From assembly GCF_016863635.1 (NCBI RefSeq), contig NZ_BOPG01000056.1, positions 62,001 through 126,000 of the forward strand: a stretch of 64,000 bases of DNA, written 5' to 3'. Source of the DNA: Virgisporangium aurantiacum. GTDB lineage: Bacteria; Actinomycetota; Actinomycetes; Mycobacteriales; Micromonosporaceae. Position numbers and translations under genes: made by a program. Below the pieces are notes generated by a model, which had not been told where the DNA came from, did no database searches, and saw nothing but the letters and a program-made list of their open reading frames with translations. How positions within the stretch are numbered: the first letter of the stretch is position 1; each line of letters begins with the position of its first letter. Below, one piece after another: positions 49,558-57,411 of the stretch.

Positions 49558-50991
49558 CTAGCCTCTCGTCGATCCGAGGCCGAGGAACACGGCGAGGCCG
49601 AGCGCCGACCGGGGTGAGTACGCCTGCCGCCACAGCCCGCCGTGCGCGGCCGCGTACGCCTCGTCCCGCCACGGATGATCATGAGCCGGCACCGGCGCGC
49701 GCAGGTCGTGCACGAGCAGCGCGGCCATCAACGTGTTGCTGGTGGCCGGCTCGAACACCTCGATCCCGAACCGGTGGGCGCCGGCGTAGGCCGCGGCGAG
49801 CGCCCGGTTCCGCACCACGCTCCGGGTCCGGGTCGCCGGCGCGACGTTCAGCGAGACGGCCGTCCCGGCGTCGCGGGCCACGGCGGCCCGCCACCGTTGC
49901 AGGCGCTTGGCCAGCGCGTAGTTCGGGCCCTGCTGCGGCACCAGCGCGTCGTGCACGCCGGGCTCGGCGCCCGGCGGGTAGTTGCGGCTGAGCAGCCGGC
50001 CCCCGCTGAGGAGCCGCACCGGCCGCTTCAGCCGGCCGAGACCGCTCCGGTCGCGGTAGCGCCGGTCGGCCTCGGCGACCGCCTCGGCTGGCACGGCGAA
50101 GACGTCGGTCGGGGTCGCGAGGAAGGCCAGCGCCGTCTCCGGTCGCTCTTTCATCAGGGACGTCGTGAGCACGTCCACCGCCATCGAGACGCGCAGGTTG
50201 GTGGCCCCGTCGGCGTACACGTAGTTGCCCAGCACGAGCGGGCCGTCGATCGCCGTGATCCACGCCGCCACGCGGGGCAGGTCGGAGACCAGGTCGGCGC
50301 CGGCACCCTGGGCGAGGTCCTTGGTGTCCCGGTGGACCGGCACCGTGAGGTTTCCGGCGTGCCGGGCCGCGACGCCGAGCACCCGTTCCCAGACCGCCGG
50401 CCGGGGCAGGTCCACGGCGACCACGTCGGCGCCCCAGCGCAACAGGGAGATCAGCGGACCCATCTCGGCGCCGGCGCCGAGCACCACCACCCGCCGGTCG
50501 GTGAGGTCGAGCCAGTCCGGGTTGGCCATGACGGCCCGGATCGCCTCCACGAACGACGGCTCGACGATGCCGTCGGCGATCCACCGGTCGAGCTGGCGGT
50601 GCAGGTCGTCACCGGTGAGGCGGTCGCCGCGGTAGGGGACGACGAGGTCGCGCTGTGGTTCGCCGGCACCGGCCACGGTGCGGGTGCCGAGCGGGTCGCC
50701 GTCGAAGCCGCCGAGCTCCCCGATCGGCTTGTCGTCATAGGTCATGTGCCGGTACAGCGAGTCGAGGCCGTCGCGGGCGATCGACAGCGCGGCGTCGCGG
50801 CTGTCCAGCCCGGCCTCGACCAGCCGCCGGAAGTGGACGATGTACGCCTGCCGCCAACTCGTCTCCGACCGCACGCCGCGCGCGCCCACCGGGTCGACCG
50901 CCGACAGCGCGTCGGCCACCACGGTGCGGCCGAGCGCCGAGGTGCTCCGCTTGCCGTCGCCGGATTCGGGAACCTGCACACCGCTGTTCAC
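49558..50991 (-). CDS. Rossmann-fold protein of unknown function
   Basis: The 477-residue soluble protein contains RRVVVLGAGAEMGPLISLLR near residue 165, followed by GADVVAVDLPRP, a nucleotide-binding Rossmann pair. GPLVLGNYVYADGATNLR and VVRNRALAAAYAGAHRFGIE come later. There is no methyltransferase or dehydrogenase signature I can name. I chose GTG at 50991: GGAGGAG lies 6 bases upstream and it overlaps the hydrolase stop as GTGA. It is therefore coupled to the beta-lactamase-fold gene and probably acts with it. Confidence 0.55.
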   Translation of the reverse strand: MNSGVQVPESGDGKRSTSALGRTVVADALSAVDPVGARGVRSETSWRQAYIVHFRRLVEAGLDSRDAALSIARDGLDSLYRHMTYDDKPIGELGGFDGDPLGTRTVAGAGEPQRDLVVPYRGDRLTGDDLHRQLDRWIADGIVEPSFVEAIRAVMANPDWLDLTDRRVVVLGAGAEMGPLISLLRWGADVVAVDLPRPAVWERVLGVAARHAGNLTVPVHRDTKDLAQGAGADLVSDLPRVAAWITAIDGPLVLGNYVYADGATNLRVSMAVDVLTTSLMKERPETALAFLATPTDVFAVPAEAVAEADRRYRDRSGLGRLKRPVRLLSGGRLLSRNYPPGAEPGVHDALVPQQGPNYALAKRLQRWRAAVARDAGTAVSLNVAPATRTRSVVRNRALAAAYAGAHRFGIEVFEPATSNTLMAALLVHDLRAPVPAHDHPWRDEAYAAAHGGLWRQAYSPRSALGLAVFLGLGSTRG

Positions 50992-52007
50992 AGGCACTCC
51001 TCCAGAGCCTCGATCAGACGCTCGGACCGGTCGAAGTCACCCAGGCACCGGGTGACGTACGCGTAGGCGTACCCGCGTCCCGGGTTCGCGAACGCGTCAC
51101 AGCCGCCGATCCCGCCCATGCCGAACTCGCCGGTCTCCTCGACCTGCACGCCCAGCCCCCAGTTGACGTGCCGCTGCAGCAGCCGGTCCTCCCCCGCGAC
51201 CTGCACGGTGCGGATCTCGCCGGTGAGTCCGGCGTAGAACCGCGCCAGCGACAGCGCCGTCGTGTGCAGGTTCACGGCCGGCACCTGCGCCCGCCGCCAG
51301 GTCGCCGAGTTGAGGACGTCGAGCGCGAGCCAGCCGGGCGGGTTGTCGAGCACGCGCCGCCGGTACGAGCCGGGCGGGCCGACGGTCCGCTCCGGCCAGC
51401 CGGGCTCGGTGTACTCCAGTTCGGCGGTGCGGGCCTGCTCGTCCGGCGTCGCCCCGAGCGCGAAGTCGAGGCCGGCGTACCCGGCCCGGAGGTACTCCCC
51501 CGGCATCCGGCCGTCGATCCGGCGGATCAGCTCGCCGACCAGGTGGCCGTACGTGATCGCGTGCTCGGCGACGGCGGTGCCGGCGGGGAACTCGGGTTCG
51601 GCGCCGGCGAGCAGCGCGCACAGCCCGTGCCAGTCACCGGGATCCGCGACCGGCGCGGGGAACGCGGGCAGGCCGGCGGCGTGGGCGAGCACGTGCCGCA
51701 CGGTCGTCCCGCCCTTGCCGTGCGCCGCGAACTCGGGCCAGTGCGCGGCCACCGGATCGTCGAGGCGCTCGCCGACGAGCCGCACCAGGGCCGCGGCGAC
51801 CACGGCCTTGCCCACGGAGAAGACGTGCACCAGCGTGTCGGGCGTCCACGGTTCGGTGCGGGCGGCGTCGCGCCAACCGCCGTACAGGTCCACGACGACC
51901 TCGCCGTCGTGCACCACGGCCAGGCCGCTGCCCGCGTCACCGAGCTCTTCGAACGCCTTGCGCACGCGCGCGAACCGCGGCTGCGTGTTCCCGCCGACCG
52001 GCACCAT
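50988..52007 (-). CDS. beta-lactamase-fold serine hydrolase (EstB/class C-like)
   Basis: The 339-residue enzyme has the S-x-x-K motif in HVFSVGKAVVAAAL and the tyrosine motif in AITYGHLVGEL. The ALVRLVGERLDDPVAAHWPEF strand pattern is also typical. There is no signal peptide, so it is more likely a cytosolic esterase or amidase than a periplasmic beta-lactamase or penicillin-binding protein. The ATG follows TAGGCT by 6 bases. It is coupled to the unknown Rossmann gene and divergent from a TRAP permease across 48 bp. Confidence 0.82.
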   Translation of the reverse strand: MVPVGGNTQPRFARVRKAFEELGDAGSGLAVVHDGEVVVDLYGGWRDAARTEPWTPDTLVHVFSVGKAVVAAALVRLVGERLDDPVAAHWPEFAAHGKGGTTVRHVLAHAAGLPAFPAPVADPGDWHGLCALLAGAEPEFPAGTAVAEHAITYGHLVGELIRRIDGRMPGEYLRAGYAGLDFALGATPDEQARTAELEYTEPGWPERTVGPPGSYRRRVLDNPPGWLALDVLNSATWRRAQVPAVNLHTTALSLARFYAGLTGEIRTVQVAGEDRLLQRHVNWGLGVQVEETGEFGMGGIGGCDAFANPGRGYAYAYVTRCLGDFDRSERLIEALEECL

Positions 52008-52013
52008 GTCGGC

Positions 52014-52049
52014 AGCCTACGTGCACCGGCCCGCCCGGGCCGTTAGCGT
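52014..52049. promoter_or_regulatory. divergent leaderless promoters in a 48-bp intergenic region
   Basis: TAGGCT on the minus strand (52014-52019) and TAGCGT on the plus strand (52044-52049) are each 6 bases from their start codons. Their -35 regions must overlap the opposite gene or promoter. Confidence 0.6.
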
Positions 52050-52055
52050 GATCGC

Positions 52056-54323
52056 ATGCATGGACAGGCGCCGATCGACGAGGCGGCGCGGCCCAAGGTT
52101 TCCCTGGTCAAGAAGACCGACGAGCTCGCGGTCGCCACCGACGAGGAGAAGCCCGGACGACGGCTGACCGGCCGCACGGCCACGCTGGTGAACATCGTCG
52201 CGGTGGGCGTCGCGGTGCTGGCCCTGTGGCAGACGTTCCGGCCCCTGAGCTATGGCAGCCAGTACTACCTGATCATCTTCCTCGGCGTCACCCTGCCGTT
52301 GATCTTTCTGTTGTACCGCTCCGGCCTTCCCCAGCGCGACCCCGACCGCCCCTCGCCCGCCGACTGGGTGCTCGCCGCGCTGGCGCTGGTGACCTGCCTC
52401 TACCCGGTGCTGCCGGTCGGCGGCGGCTACAACGCCTTCCTCGACCGGCAGGGCGAACTCGCCACGGTCGACACCGTGATGGGCTCGATCCTGCTGCTGC
52501 TGATCTTGGAGGCGACGAGGCGCACCACCGGCTGGATCCTGCCGTTCGTCTGCCTGATCTTCCTCGCGTACGGCTACTACGGCGGTTATCTGCCGCAAAG
52601 TTGGGAGATCGCGCACGCCGGCCTGAACTTCAACGAGATCGTCGACGCGCTCTACAACTCGCCGAGCGGCTTCTACGGCACCCCGCTCGACGTCGCCGCC
52701 ACCTACATCGTGCTGTTCACGATCTACGGCGCGGTGCTCGACCTGGCCGGCGCCGGCAAGTTCTTCGTCGACCTGTCCGTGGCCGCGTTCCGCCGTTCGT
52801 CCAGCGCACCGGGCCGCACCGCCGTGGCGGCCGGTTTCCTGCTGGGCACCGTCTCCGGCTCCGGCGCCGCGACGACCGTGAGCGTCGGCGCCGTCACCTG
52901 GCCGATCCTGAAACGCGCCGGCTACCCCGCCGAACGCGCCGGCGGCATGCTGGCCGCGGCCGGCGTCGGCGCGATCCTGTCCCCACCGACCCTGGGCGCC
53001 GCCGCGTTCATCATCGCCGAGTACCTCGGTGTGTCCTACCTGAACGTGCTGGGCTGGGCGGTGATCCCGACCATCCTGTACTACCTGGGCATCCTGCTGG
53101 CGGTGGAGATCGACGCCCGCCGCTCGTCGGCCCGGTCGGTGGAGGTGCTGACGCCGTCGGTGTGGCGGCTGCTGGCCCGGTTCGGGTACCACTTCGGGTC
53201 GCTGATCGCGATCATCGTGCTGCTCGCCCTCGACGTGCCGGCGACGCTGGCGGTCGTGTACGCCACCCTGCTCGCGCTGGCCGGCTGGGCGGTGGAGATG
53301 GCGGTCCAGGCCATTCGCGCCCGCCCGGCCATTCGCGCCCGCCGGACCTACGACGCCGATGACCGGGATGCCGGCGGGGCGACCGGCGATGGCGAGGCGG
53401 CCGGCGTTGGCGAGGCGGCCGGCGTTGGCGAGGCGGCCGGCGTTGGCGCGGCGGCCGGCGTTGGCGCGGCGGCCGGCGTTGGCAGGGCGGCCGGCGGTGG
53501 CGCGGCGACCGGCGTTGGTGGGGCGGCCGGCGGTGGCGCGGGGCTCCGGGTTGCCCGGGCGGCCGTCGTCCGGGCGGGTGGCGATCTCTGGCGGGCGCTG
53601 GCCGGTGGCGTCCGCGGGGTGCTGCCCGTCGTGGCGGTGTGTGCCGCCGCGGGGGTGATCGCCGCCAGCACCACCAAGACCGGCCTCGGCCCGCAGGCCG
53701 CGTCGCTCCTGGTGCGGGCGGCCGAGGCGATCGCTACCGACCCGACGTTGGTGCGGCTGTTCACCGCGCTCTTCGCGGCCGTGGCGCTGACCCTGCTCGG
53801 CCTGGCGGTGCCGGTCACCGCGTCCTTCATCATCGGCTGGGTGATCATCGGCCCGGCACTGATCGACCTCGGCGTCCCCGACCCGGCCGTGGCGATGTTC
53901 GTCTTCTACTTCGCGGTGCTCTCCGAGGCGACCCCGCCCACGGCGCTGGCCTCGGTGGCGGCGGCGGCGGTCACCGGCGGCCGCATCGTGCCGACGATGT
54001 GGCAGACGCTCCGCTACGCGCTGCCGGCGTACCTGGTGCCGCTGGCGTTCGTAGCCGCGCCGACCGGCTCCGCCCTCATCGGCGACGGCAGCCCCGGCGA
54101 GATCGCGTACGCCCTGGCCGCGGCGGCCGCCGCCGTGGTCGGGCTGGCCATCGCGGCCGGCGGCTGGGCACTGGGCATCGGCCCGGCCGGGACGCCGGTG
54201 CGCGTGCTCGCCGCGGTCGCGGGCTGCGCGCTGCTCTGGATCACCCCGCTAGCCACCGCGATCGGCGCGCTCCTCCTGGCAGCCGCCCTCATCACCACCC
54301 GCATGACCAACGCCCATCGCTGA
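52056..54323 (+). CDS. fused TRAP transporter permease (4TM/12TM)
   Basis: The 755-residue membrane protein fuses the small (DctQ-like) and large (DctM-like) TRAP subunits. GTVSGSGAATTVSVGAVTWP and GAILSPPTLGAAAF are large-subunit motifs, and VFYFAVLSEATPPTAL comes near the end. Such fused permeases normally pair with a TAXI-type substrate-binding protein, but none is adjacent. A Gly/Ala/Val repeat insert (440-493) splits the protein between membrane segments. The ATG follows TAGCGT by 6 bases. A family of inverted repeats begins at its stop codon. Confidence 0.85.
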   Translation: MHGQAPIDEAARPKVSLVKKTDELAVATDEEKPGRRLTGRTATLVNIVAVGVAVLALWQTFRPLSYGSQYYLIIFLGVTLPLIFLLYRSGLPQRDPDRPSPADWVLAALALVTCLYPVLPVGGGYNAFLDRQGELATVDTVMGSILLLLILEATRRTTGWILPFVCLIFLAYGYYGGYLPQSWEIAHAGLNFNEIVDALYNSPSGFYGTPLDVAATYIVLFTIYGAVLDLAGAGKFFVDLSVAAFRRSSSAPGRTAVAAGFLLGTVSGSGAATTVSVGAVTWPILKRAGYPAERAGGMLAAAGVGAILSPPTLGAAAFIIAEYLGVSYLNVLGWAVIPTILYYLGILLAVEIDARRSSARSVEVLTPSVWRLLARFGYHFGSLIAIIVLLALDVPATLAVVYATLLALAGWAVEMAVQAIRARPAIRARRTYDADDRDAGGATGDGEAAGVGEAAGVGEAAGVGAAAGVGAAAGVGRAAGGGAATGVGGAAGGGAGLRVARAAVVRAGGDLWRALAGGVRGVLPVVAVCAAAGVIAASTTKTGLGPQAASLLVRAAEAIATDPTLVRLFTALFAAVALTLLGLAVPVTASFIIGWVIIGPALIDLGVPDPAVAMFVFYFAVLSEATPPTALASVAAAAVTGGRIVPTMWQTLRYALPAYLVPLAFVAAPTGSALIGDGSPGEIAYALAAAAAAVVGLAIAAGGWALGIGPAGTPVRVLAAVAGCALLWITPLATAIGALLLAAALITTRMTNAHR
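53373..53534. repeat. 9 x 18-bp in-frame minisatellite in the TRAP permease gene
   Basis: Nine 18-bp units similar to GGCGAGGCGGCCGGCGTT encode GEAAGV-like hexapeptides. Early units are identical and later ones diverge. The insert lies in a predicted loop, and copy number may vary by slippage. Confidence 0.8.
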
Positions 54324-54489
54324 TCTTGCAGTTGTGCTCGCCCCAAAACGGAACAAGCCACGCAAAAAGGCGAACACAACTGCAAGATCGACGACCGAGA
54401 GCCACCCTCCGGCGTCGATCTTGCAGTTGTGGTGCCGTCTTCGCCCGTATTCGCCCCCGTTTGGGGGGCACCACAACTGCAAGATCGAC
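54322..54489. repeat. paired inverted-repeat element, four alternating copies of a 15-bp core
   Basis: Arms at 54322-54342 and 54369-54389 pair over 21 bp with one mismatch. Arms at 54414-54436 and 54467-54489 pair perfectly over 23 bp. All four contain GATCTTGCAGTTGTG or its complement, in alternating orientation, and the two inner arms also pair with each other. It starts inside the TRAP stop codon. It resembles BIME/REP-type intergenic palindromes and could end transcription. No transposase is nearby. Confidence 0.8.
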
Positions 54490-54564
54490 TCGTTGGGGTG
54501 GGCGCGACAAGCACCACGGGAACGGGGGCTAGGAGTTCGTGCATTCGCAGTGCAATAATGTGGC

Positions 54565-55734
54565 GTGGACTTCTCACTCAGCGACGAGCAGCGGGCGATC
54601 CGCGACACGGTGCGCACCTTCATCACCAAAGAGGTGGTGCCGCTCGAGCCCGAGGTGCTGCGGCGCGAGCGCCGGGGCGAGCCCGGCATCACGCGCGACG
54701 AGGTCGTCGCGCTTCAGCAGAAGGCGAAGAGCTTCGGCTTCTGGGGCATCGGCACGCCCGAAGAGTACGGCGGGATGGCGCTCCCGGCCGTCACCCAGTC
54801 TTTGATCTGGACCGAGATCGGACGCACGTTCGTGCCGTTCCGGTTCGGCGGCGAGGCCGACAACATCCTCTACTTTGCCGACGAGCGACAGAAGCGGGAA
54901 TACCTCATCCCCACGATCGAGGGCGACCGCATCTCCTGCTTCGCGATCACCGAGCCGGGTGCCGGCAGCGACCCGAGCAGCATCCGCACGTCGGCCCGGA
55001 GAGACGGCGACGACTGGATCATCAACGGCGAGAAGACGTTCATCACCCAGGGCGACGACGCCGACTTCGCGATCGTCATCGCGGTCACCGACAAGGAGAA
55101 GGGCGCCCACAAGGGTTCCACGGCGTTCCTCGTCGACCGCGAGATGGGCTGGACGTCGGAGTTCATCCAGACCATGGGCGAGGGCGGTCCCGCGTCCCTG
55201 GTGTTCGACAACGTCCGGGTGCCGAACGCCAACGTGCTCGGCGAGCCCGGCCAGGGGTTCGAGCTGGCGATGAGGTGGATCGGCCGGGGCCGCTACATCA
55301 TCCCGTCGCACGCGTTGGGCATCGCCGAGCGCGCCCTGCAGATGGCGGTCGAACACGCCCGGAACCGGGTGACGTTCGGCAAGCCGATCGCCGACCGGCA
55401 GGCGATCCAGTGGATGATCGCCGACTCCGAGGTTCAACTCGAAAGTGCCAGGTGGCTGGTGCTGCACGCCGCCTGGACGGTCGACCAGGACCGGGACGCG
55501 CGCCACGCGTCCTCCATCGCGAAGTTGTGGGGCGCGCGCATGGCCAACGACGTGGTCGACCGCGTGATGCAGATCCACGGCGGCATGGGCTACACGCGGG
55601 AGCTGCCGATCGAGCGCTGGTACCGGCAGGTGCGGTTGCTGCGCATCTACGAGGGCAGCGACGAGATGCAGCGGTTGATCATCTCGCGCGACCTGCTCCG
55701 CGGCTTCACGACGATCGGCGGCCATCTGAGCTGA
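54565..55734 (+). CDS. acyl-CoA dehydrogenase
   Basis: The 389-residue flavoenzyme has all family blocks: N-terminal DFSLSDEQRAIRDTVRTFIT, the FAD strand CFAITEPGAGSDPSSIRT, RVTFGKPIADRQAIQWMIAD and IHGGMGYTRELPIERWYRQ. The catalytic Glu is in LRIYEGSDEMQR. It forms the trans-2,3 double bond of acyl-CoA and passes electrons to electron-transfer flavoprotein. The chain length preference is unknown. GTG at 54565 has no Shine-Dalgarno sequence. Its 3' end overlaps a convergent TetR gene by 29 bp. Confidence 0.92.
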   Translation: MDFSLSDEQRAIRDTVRTFITKEVVPLEPEVLRRERRGEPGITRDEVVALQQKAKSFGFWGIGTPEEYGGMALPAVTQSLIWTEIGRTFVPFRFGGEADNILYFADERQKREYLIPTIEGDRISCFAITEPGAGSDPSSIRTSARRDGDDWIINGEKTFITQGDDADFAIVIAVTDKEKGAHKGSTAFLVDREMGWTSEFIQTMGEGGPASLVFDNVRVPNANVLGEPGQGFELAMRWIGRGRYIIPSHALGIAERALQMAVEHARNRVTFGKPIADRQAIQWMIADSEVQLESARWLVLHAAWTVDQDRDARHASSIAKLWGARMANDVVDRVMQIHGGMGYTRELPIERWYRQVRLLRIYEGSDEMQRLIISRDLLRGFTTIGGHLS

Positions 55735-56344
55735 ACCGGGCCTCGAAACCGGCCACCAACGCCGAGAGCCCGGCCTCGAACGCCCGCTCGTCCACTTCAC
55801 CCGAGCGCCCGTGAAGGAGGTGCGCGTCGGTCAGGTGCGGGTAGTCGGCGGCGTAGACGGACGCGTCGGCCGGGAACCCGCCCGCGAACGACCCGACCGC
55901 CGACCCGGCCACGAAGTACCGCATCGCCGCACCGATGCTGGTCGCGTCGCGGGGCGGCCAGCCGGCGTCGACGAGGGCGCCGAACACGGTCTCCGCCAGG
56001 CGGAGCGCCGCCGGTCGCCGGCCGGGCCCGCGCGCGATCAGGGGGACCGCGTGCGGGTGGGCCACCAGCACCGCCCGGTAGGCGCGCGCCCAGGCCGTGA
56101 GCGCGGCCGGCCACGGCAGCTGCCCGAACATGGACAGGTCGACGCGGGCCACGATGGCGTCGGCGACGGCGTCGAGGATCTCCTCCTTGGTACGGAAGTG
56201 GTTGTACAGCGACGGCGCGCTGACCCGGAGCTCGCGGGCCAGCCGCCGGGTGGAGAGTTCGGCCAACCCCTCGGCATCGATGATCGCCGACGCCCGGGCC
56301 ACGATGAGCTCCCGGGAGAGCAACGGGGTACGGGGACGCGGCAC
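55706..56344 (-). CDS. TetR-family regulator
   Basis: The 212-residue protein has the N-terminal HTH (SRELIVARASAIIDAEGLAE and STRRLARELRVSAPSLYNHF, ending with RTKEEILDAV). The C-terminal domain is TetR_C_11-like, with MRYFVAGSAVGSFAGGFPAD. I chose GTG at 56344 because TAGGCT, which overlaps the upstream HxlR stop codon, lies exactly 6 bases before it. Targets may include the convergent acyl-CoA dehydrogenase or the flanking thioesterase; no ligand can be assigned. Confidence 0.82.
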   Translation of the reverse strand: MPRPRTPLLSRELIVARASAIIDAEGLAELSTRRLARELRVSAPSLYNHFRTKEEILDAVADAIVARVDLSMFGQLPWPAALTAWARAYRAVLVAHPHAVPLIARGPGRRPAALRLAETVFGALVDAGWPPRDATSIGAAMRYFVAGSAVGSFAGGFPADASVYAADYPHLTDAHLLHGRSGEVDERAFEAGLSALVAGFEARFSSDGRRSS

Positions 56345-56350
56345 CAAAGG

Positions 56351-56356
56351 AGCCTA
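56351..56356 (-). promoter_or_regulatory. internal -10 box overlapping the HxlR stop codon
   Basis: TAGGCT begins with the TAG stop of the HxlR gene and is 6 bases from the TetR GTG. It gives the second gene its own leaderless promoter. Confidence 0.45.
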
Positions 56357-56830
56357 ACGGCGCAGTGCGCCGGGACCCGGACGGCCGACCACCTCGCGCA
56401 TCTTGTCGATCTCGTGGCCGTCCGCGCAGCGGAGCACCAGGTTCACCGGCGCACCGCAGTCGCGGTGGACCGTGGTCAACGGGCCGCCCGCCGGGTCGGC
56501 GAGATAGCGGTCGCCCCACTCGCGCAGCGCCTGCAGCACCGGAAAGAGGTCGAAGCCCTTGTCGGTGGGGCGGTACTCGTACCGGACCCGGCTGCCCGGG
56601 TCGCGGTAGGGCTCGCGCCGCAGGATGCCGTGCTCCACCAGCCGCGACAGGCGGTCGGTGAGGACCTGGCGGGGGATGTTCGTCCGCACTCGCAGGTCGT
56701 CGAACCGGCGCACCCCCATGAAGATCTCCCGCAGCACCACGAACGTCCACTTCTCACCGACGATCGCCAGGGCCCGCCCGACGGTGCAGTTGTCGGCCGA
56801 CCACTCGAGGGCCGCGGGAAGCTCGCGCAT
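56354..56830 (-). CDS. HxlR-family winged-helix regulator
   Basis: The 158-residue protein has the HxlR core: NCTVGRALAIVGEKWTFVVL, REIFMGVRRFDDLRVRTNIP and RQVLTDRLSRLVEHGILRRE, then the wing YRDPGSRVRYEYRPTDKGFD. A short C-terminal domain carries Cys residues (HRDCGAPVNLVLRCADGHEI) that could sense redox or metal. ATG at 56830 follows TAGCCT by 7 bases; earlier starts are unlikely. It is divergent from the PaaI-type thioesterase and probably controls it. Confidence 0.85.
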   Translation of the reverse strand: MRELPAALEWSADNCTVGRALAIVGEKWTFVVLREIFMGVRRFDDLRVRTNIPRQVLTDRLSRLVEHGILRREPYRDPGSRVRYEYRPTDKGFDLFPVLQALREWGDRYLADPAGGPLTTVHRDCGAPVNLVLRCADGHEIDKMREVVGRPGPGALRR

Positions 56831-56836
56831 GTGAGA

Positions 56837-56880
56837 AAGGCTAAGTCTTGTTGACAGACCCAGCAACCCCGGGTGATTCT
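56837..56880. promoter_or_regulatory. divergent leaderless promoters, HxlR gene and thioesterase
   Basis: On the minus strand TTGCTG, 17 bases and TAGCCT are followed by 7 bases and the HxlR ATG. On the plus strand TTGACA (56851-56856), 18 bases and GATTCT (56875-56880) are followed by 6 bases and the thioesterase ATG. The two -35 boxes are 4 bases apart, so one bound regulator could block both. Confidence 0.55.
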
Positions 56881-56886
56881 GCGTCC

Positions 56887-57402
56887 ATGACGCAGACGCG
56901 GGAAGAGACCCGGACCCGAACCTTCGAATGGGACGACCCGGCCCGCACCGCGCAGAGCGTCGGCCAACTGTCGGGGCTGGAGTTCCTCCAGGCGATCGGC
57001 CGCGGCGACCTGCCCAAGCCGCCCGTCACCCACATGCTGGGCATCGGCGCGATCACCGCCGAAGAGGGACGCGTCGTCGCGGAACTGCAGCCCGCCGAGT
57101 ACCACTACAACCCGCTCGGCACCGTGCACGGCGGCGTTCTGGCCACCTTGCTCGACACCGCCACCGGCTGCGCCGTGCACTCGACGCTCCCCCGCGGTTT
57201 CGGTTACACGTCCATCGACCTGAGCACCAAGTTCCTGAAGCCGGTCACGGTCGCGTCGGGGATGTTGCGCTGCGTCGGGACGGTCGTTTCGAGGGGACGC
57301 CGCACCGCGCTCGCCGAGGCCCGCCTCACCGACGCCGCGGGCCGGCTCGTGGCCACCGCGCAGAGCAGCTGCCTCATCTTCGAGGTGCCGCCGAACCAGT
57401 AA
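56887..57402 (+). CDS. PaaI-family hotdog thioesterase
   Basis: The 171-residue enzyme has the hotdog-fold helix and motif YNPLGTVHGGVLATLLDTAT, then GYTSIDLSTKFLKPVTVASG and a C-terminal strand pair. Such enzymes hydrolyse aryl- or acyl-CoA thioesters, freeing CoA. The Asp in LLDTAT is the likely catalytic acid. ATG at 56887 fits the leaderless promoter. It is 9 bases upstream of the kinase-luciferase fusion, whose -10 box overlaps this gene's stop codon. Confidence 0.85.
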   Translation: MTQTREETRTRTFEWDDPARTAQSVGQLSGLEFLQAIGRGDLPKPPVTHMLGIGAITAEEGRVVAELQPAEYHYNPLGTVHGGVLATLLDTATGCAVHSTLPRGFGYTSIDLSTKFLKPVTVASGMLRCVGTVVSRGRRTALAEARLTDAAGRLVATAQSSCLIFEVPPNQ

Positions 57403-57405
57403 CGT
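57400..57405 (+). promoter_or_regulatory. -10 box overlapping the thioesterase stop codon
   Basis: TAACGT starts with the TAA stop of the thioesterase gene and is 6 bases from the next GTG. Confidence 0.45.
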
Positions 57406-57411
57406 ACGAGC

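Noticed and set aside
49558..50991. SAM-dependent methyltransferase
   Set aside because: The VLGAGAEMG loop and following acidic strand look similar to motif I, but the sequence before and after does not follow a methyltransferase order; left as unknown Rossmann protein.
53373..53534. CRISPR-like repeat array
   Set aside because: Units are 18 bp, contiguous without spacers, and in frame inside a membrane-protein gene, so it is a coding minisatellite.
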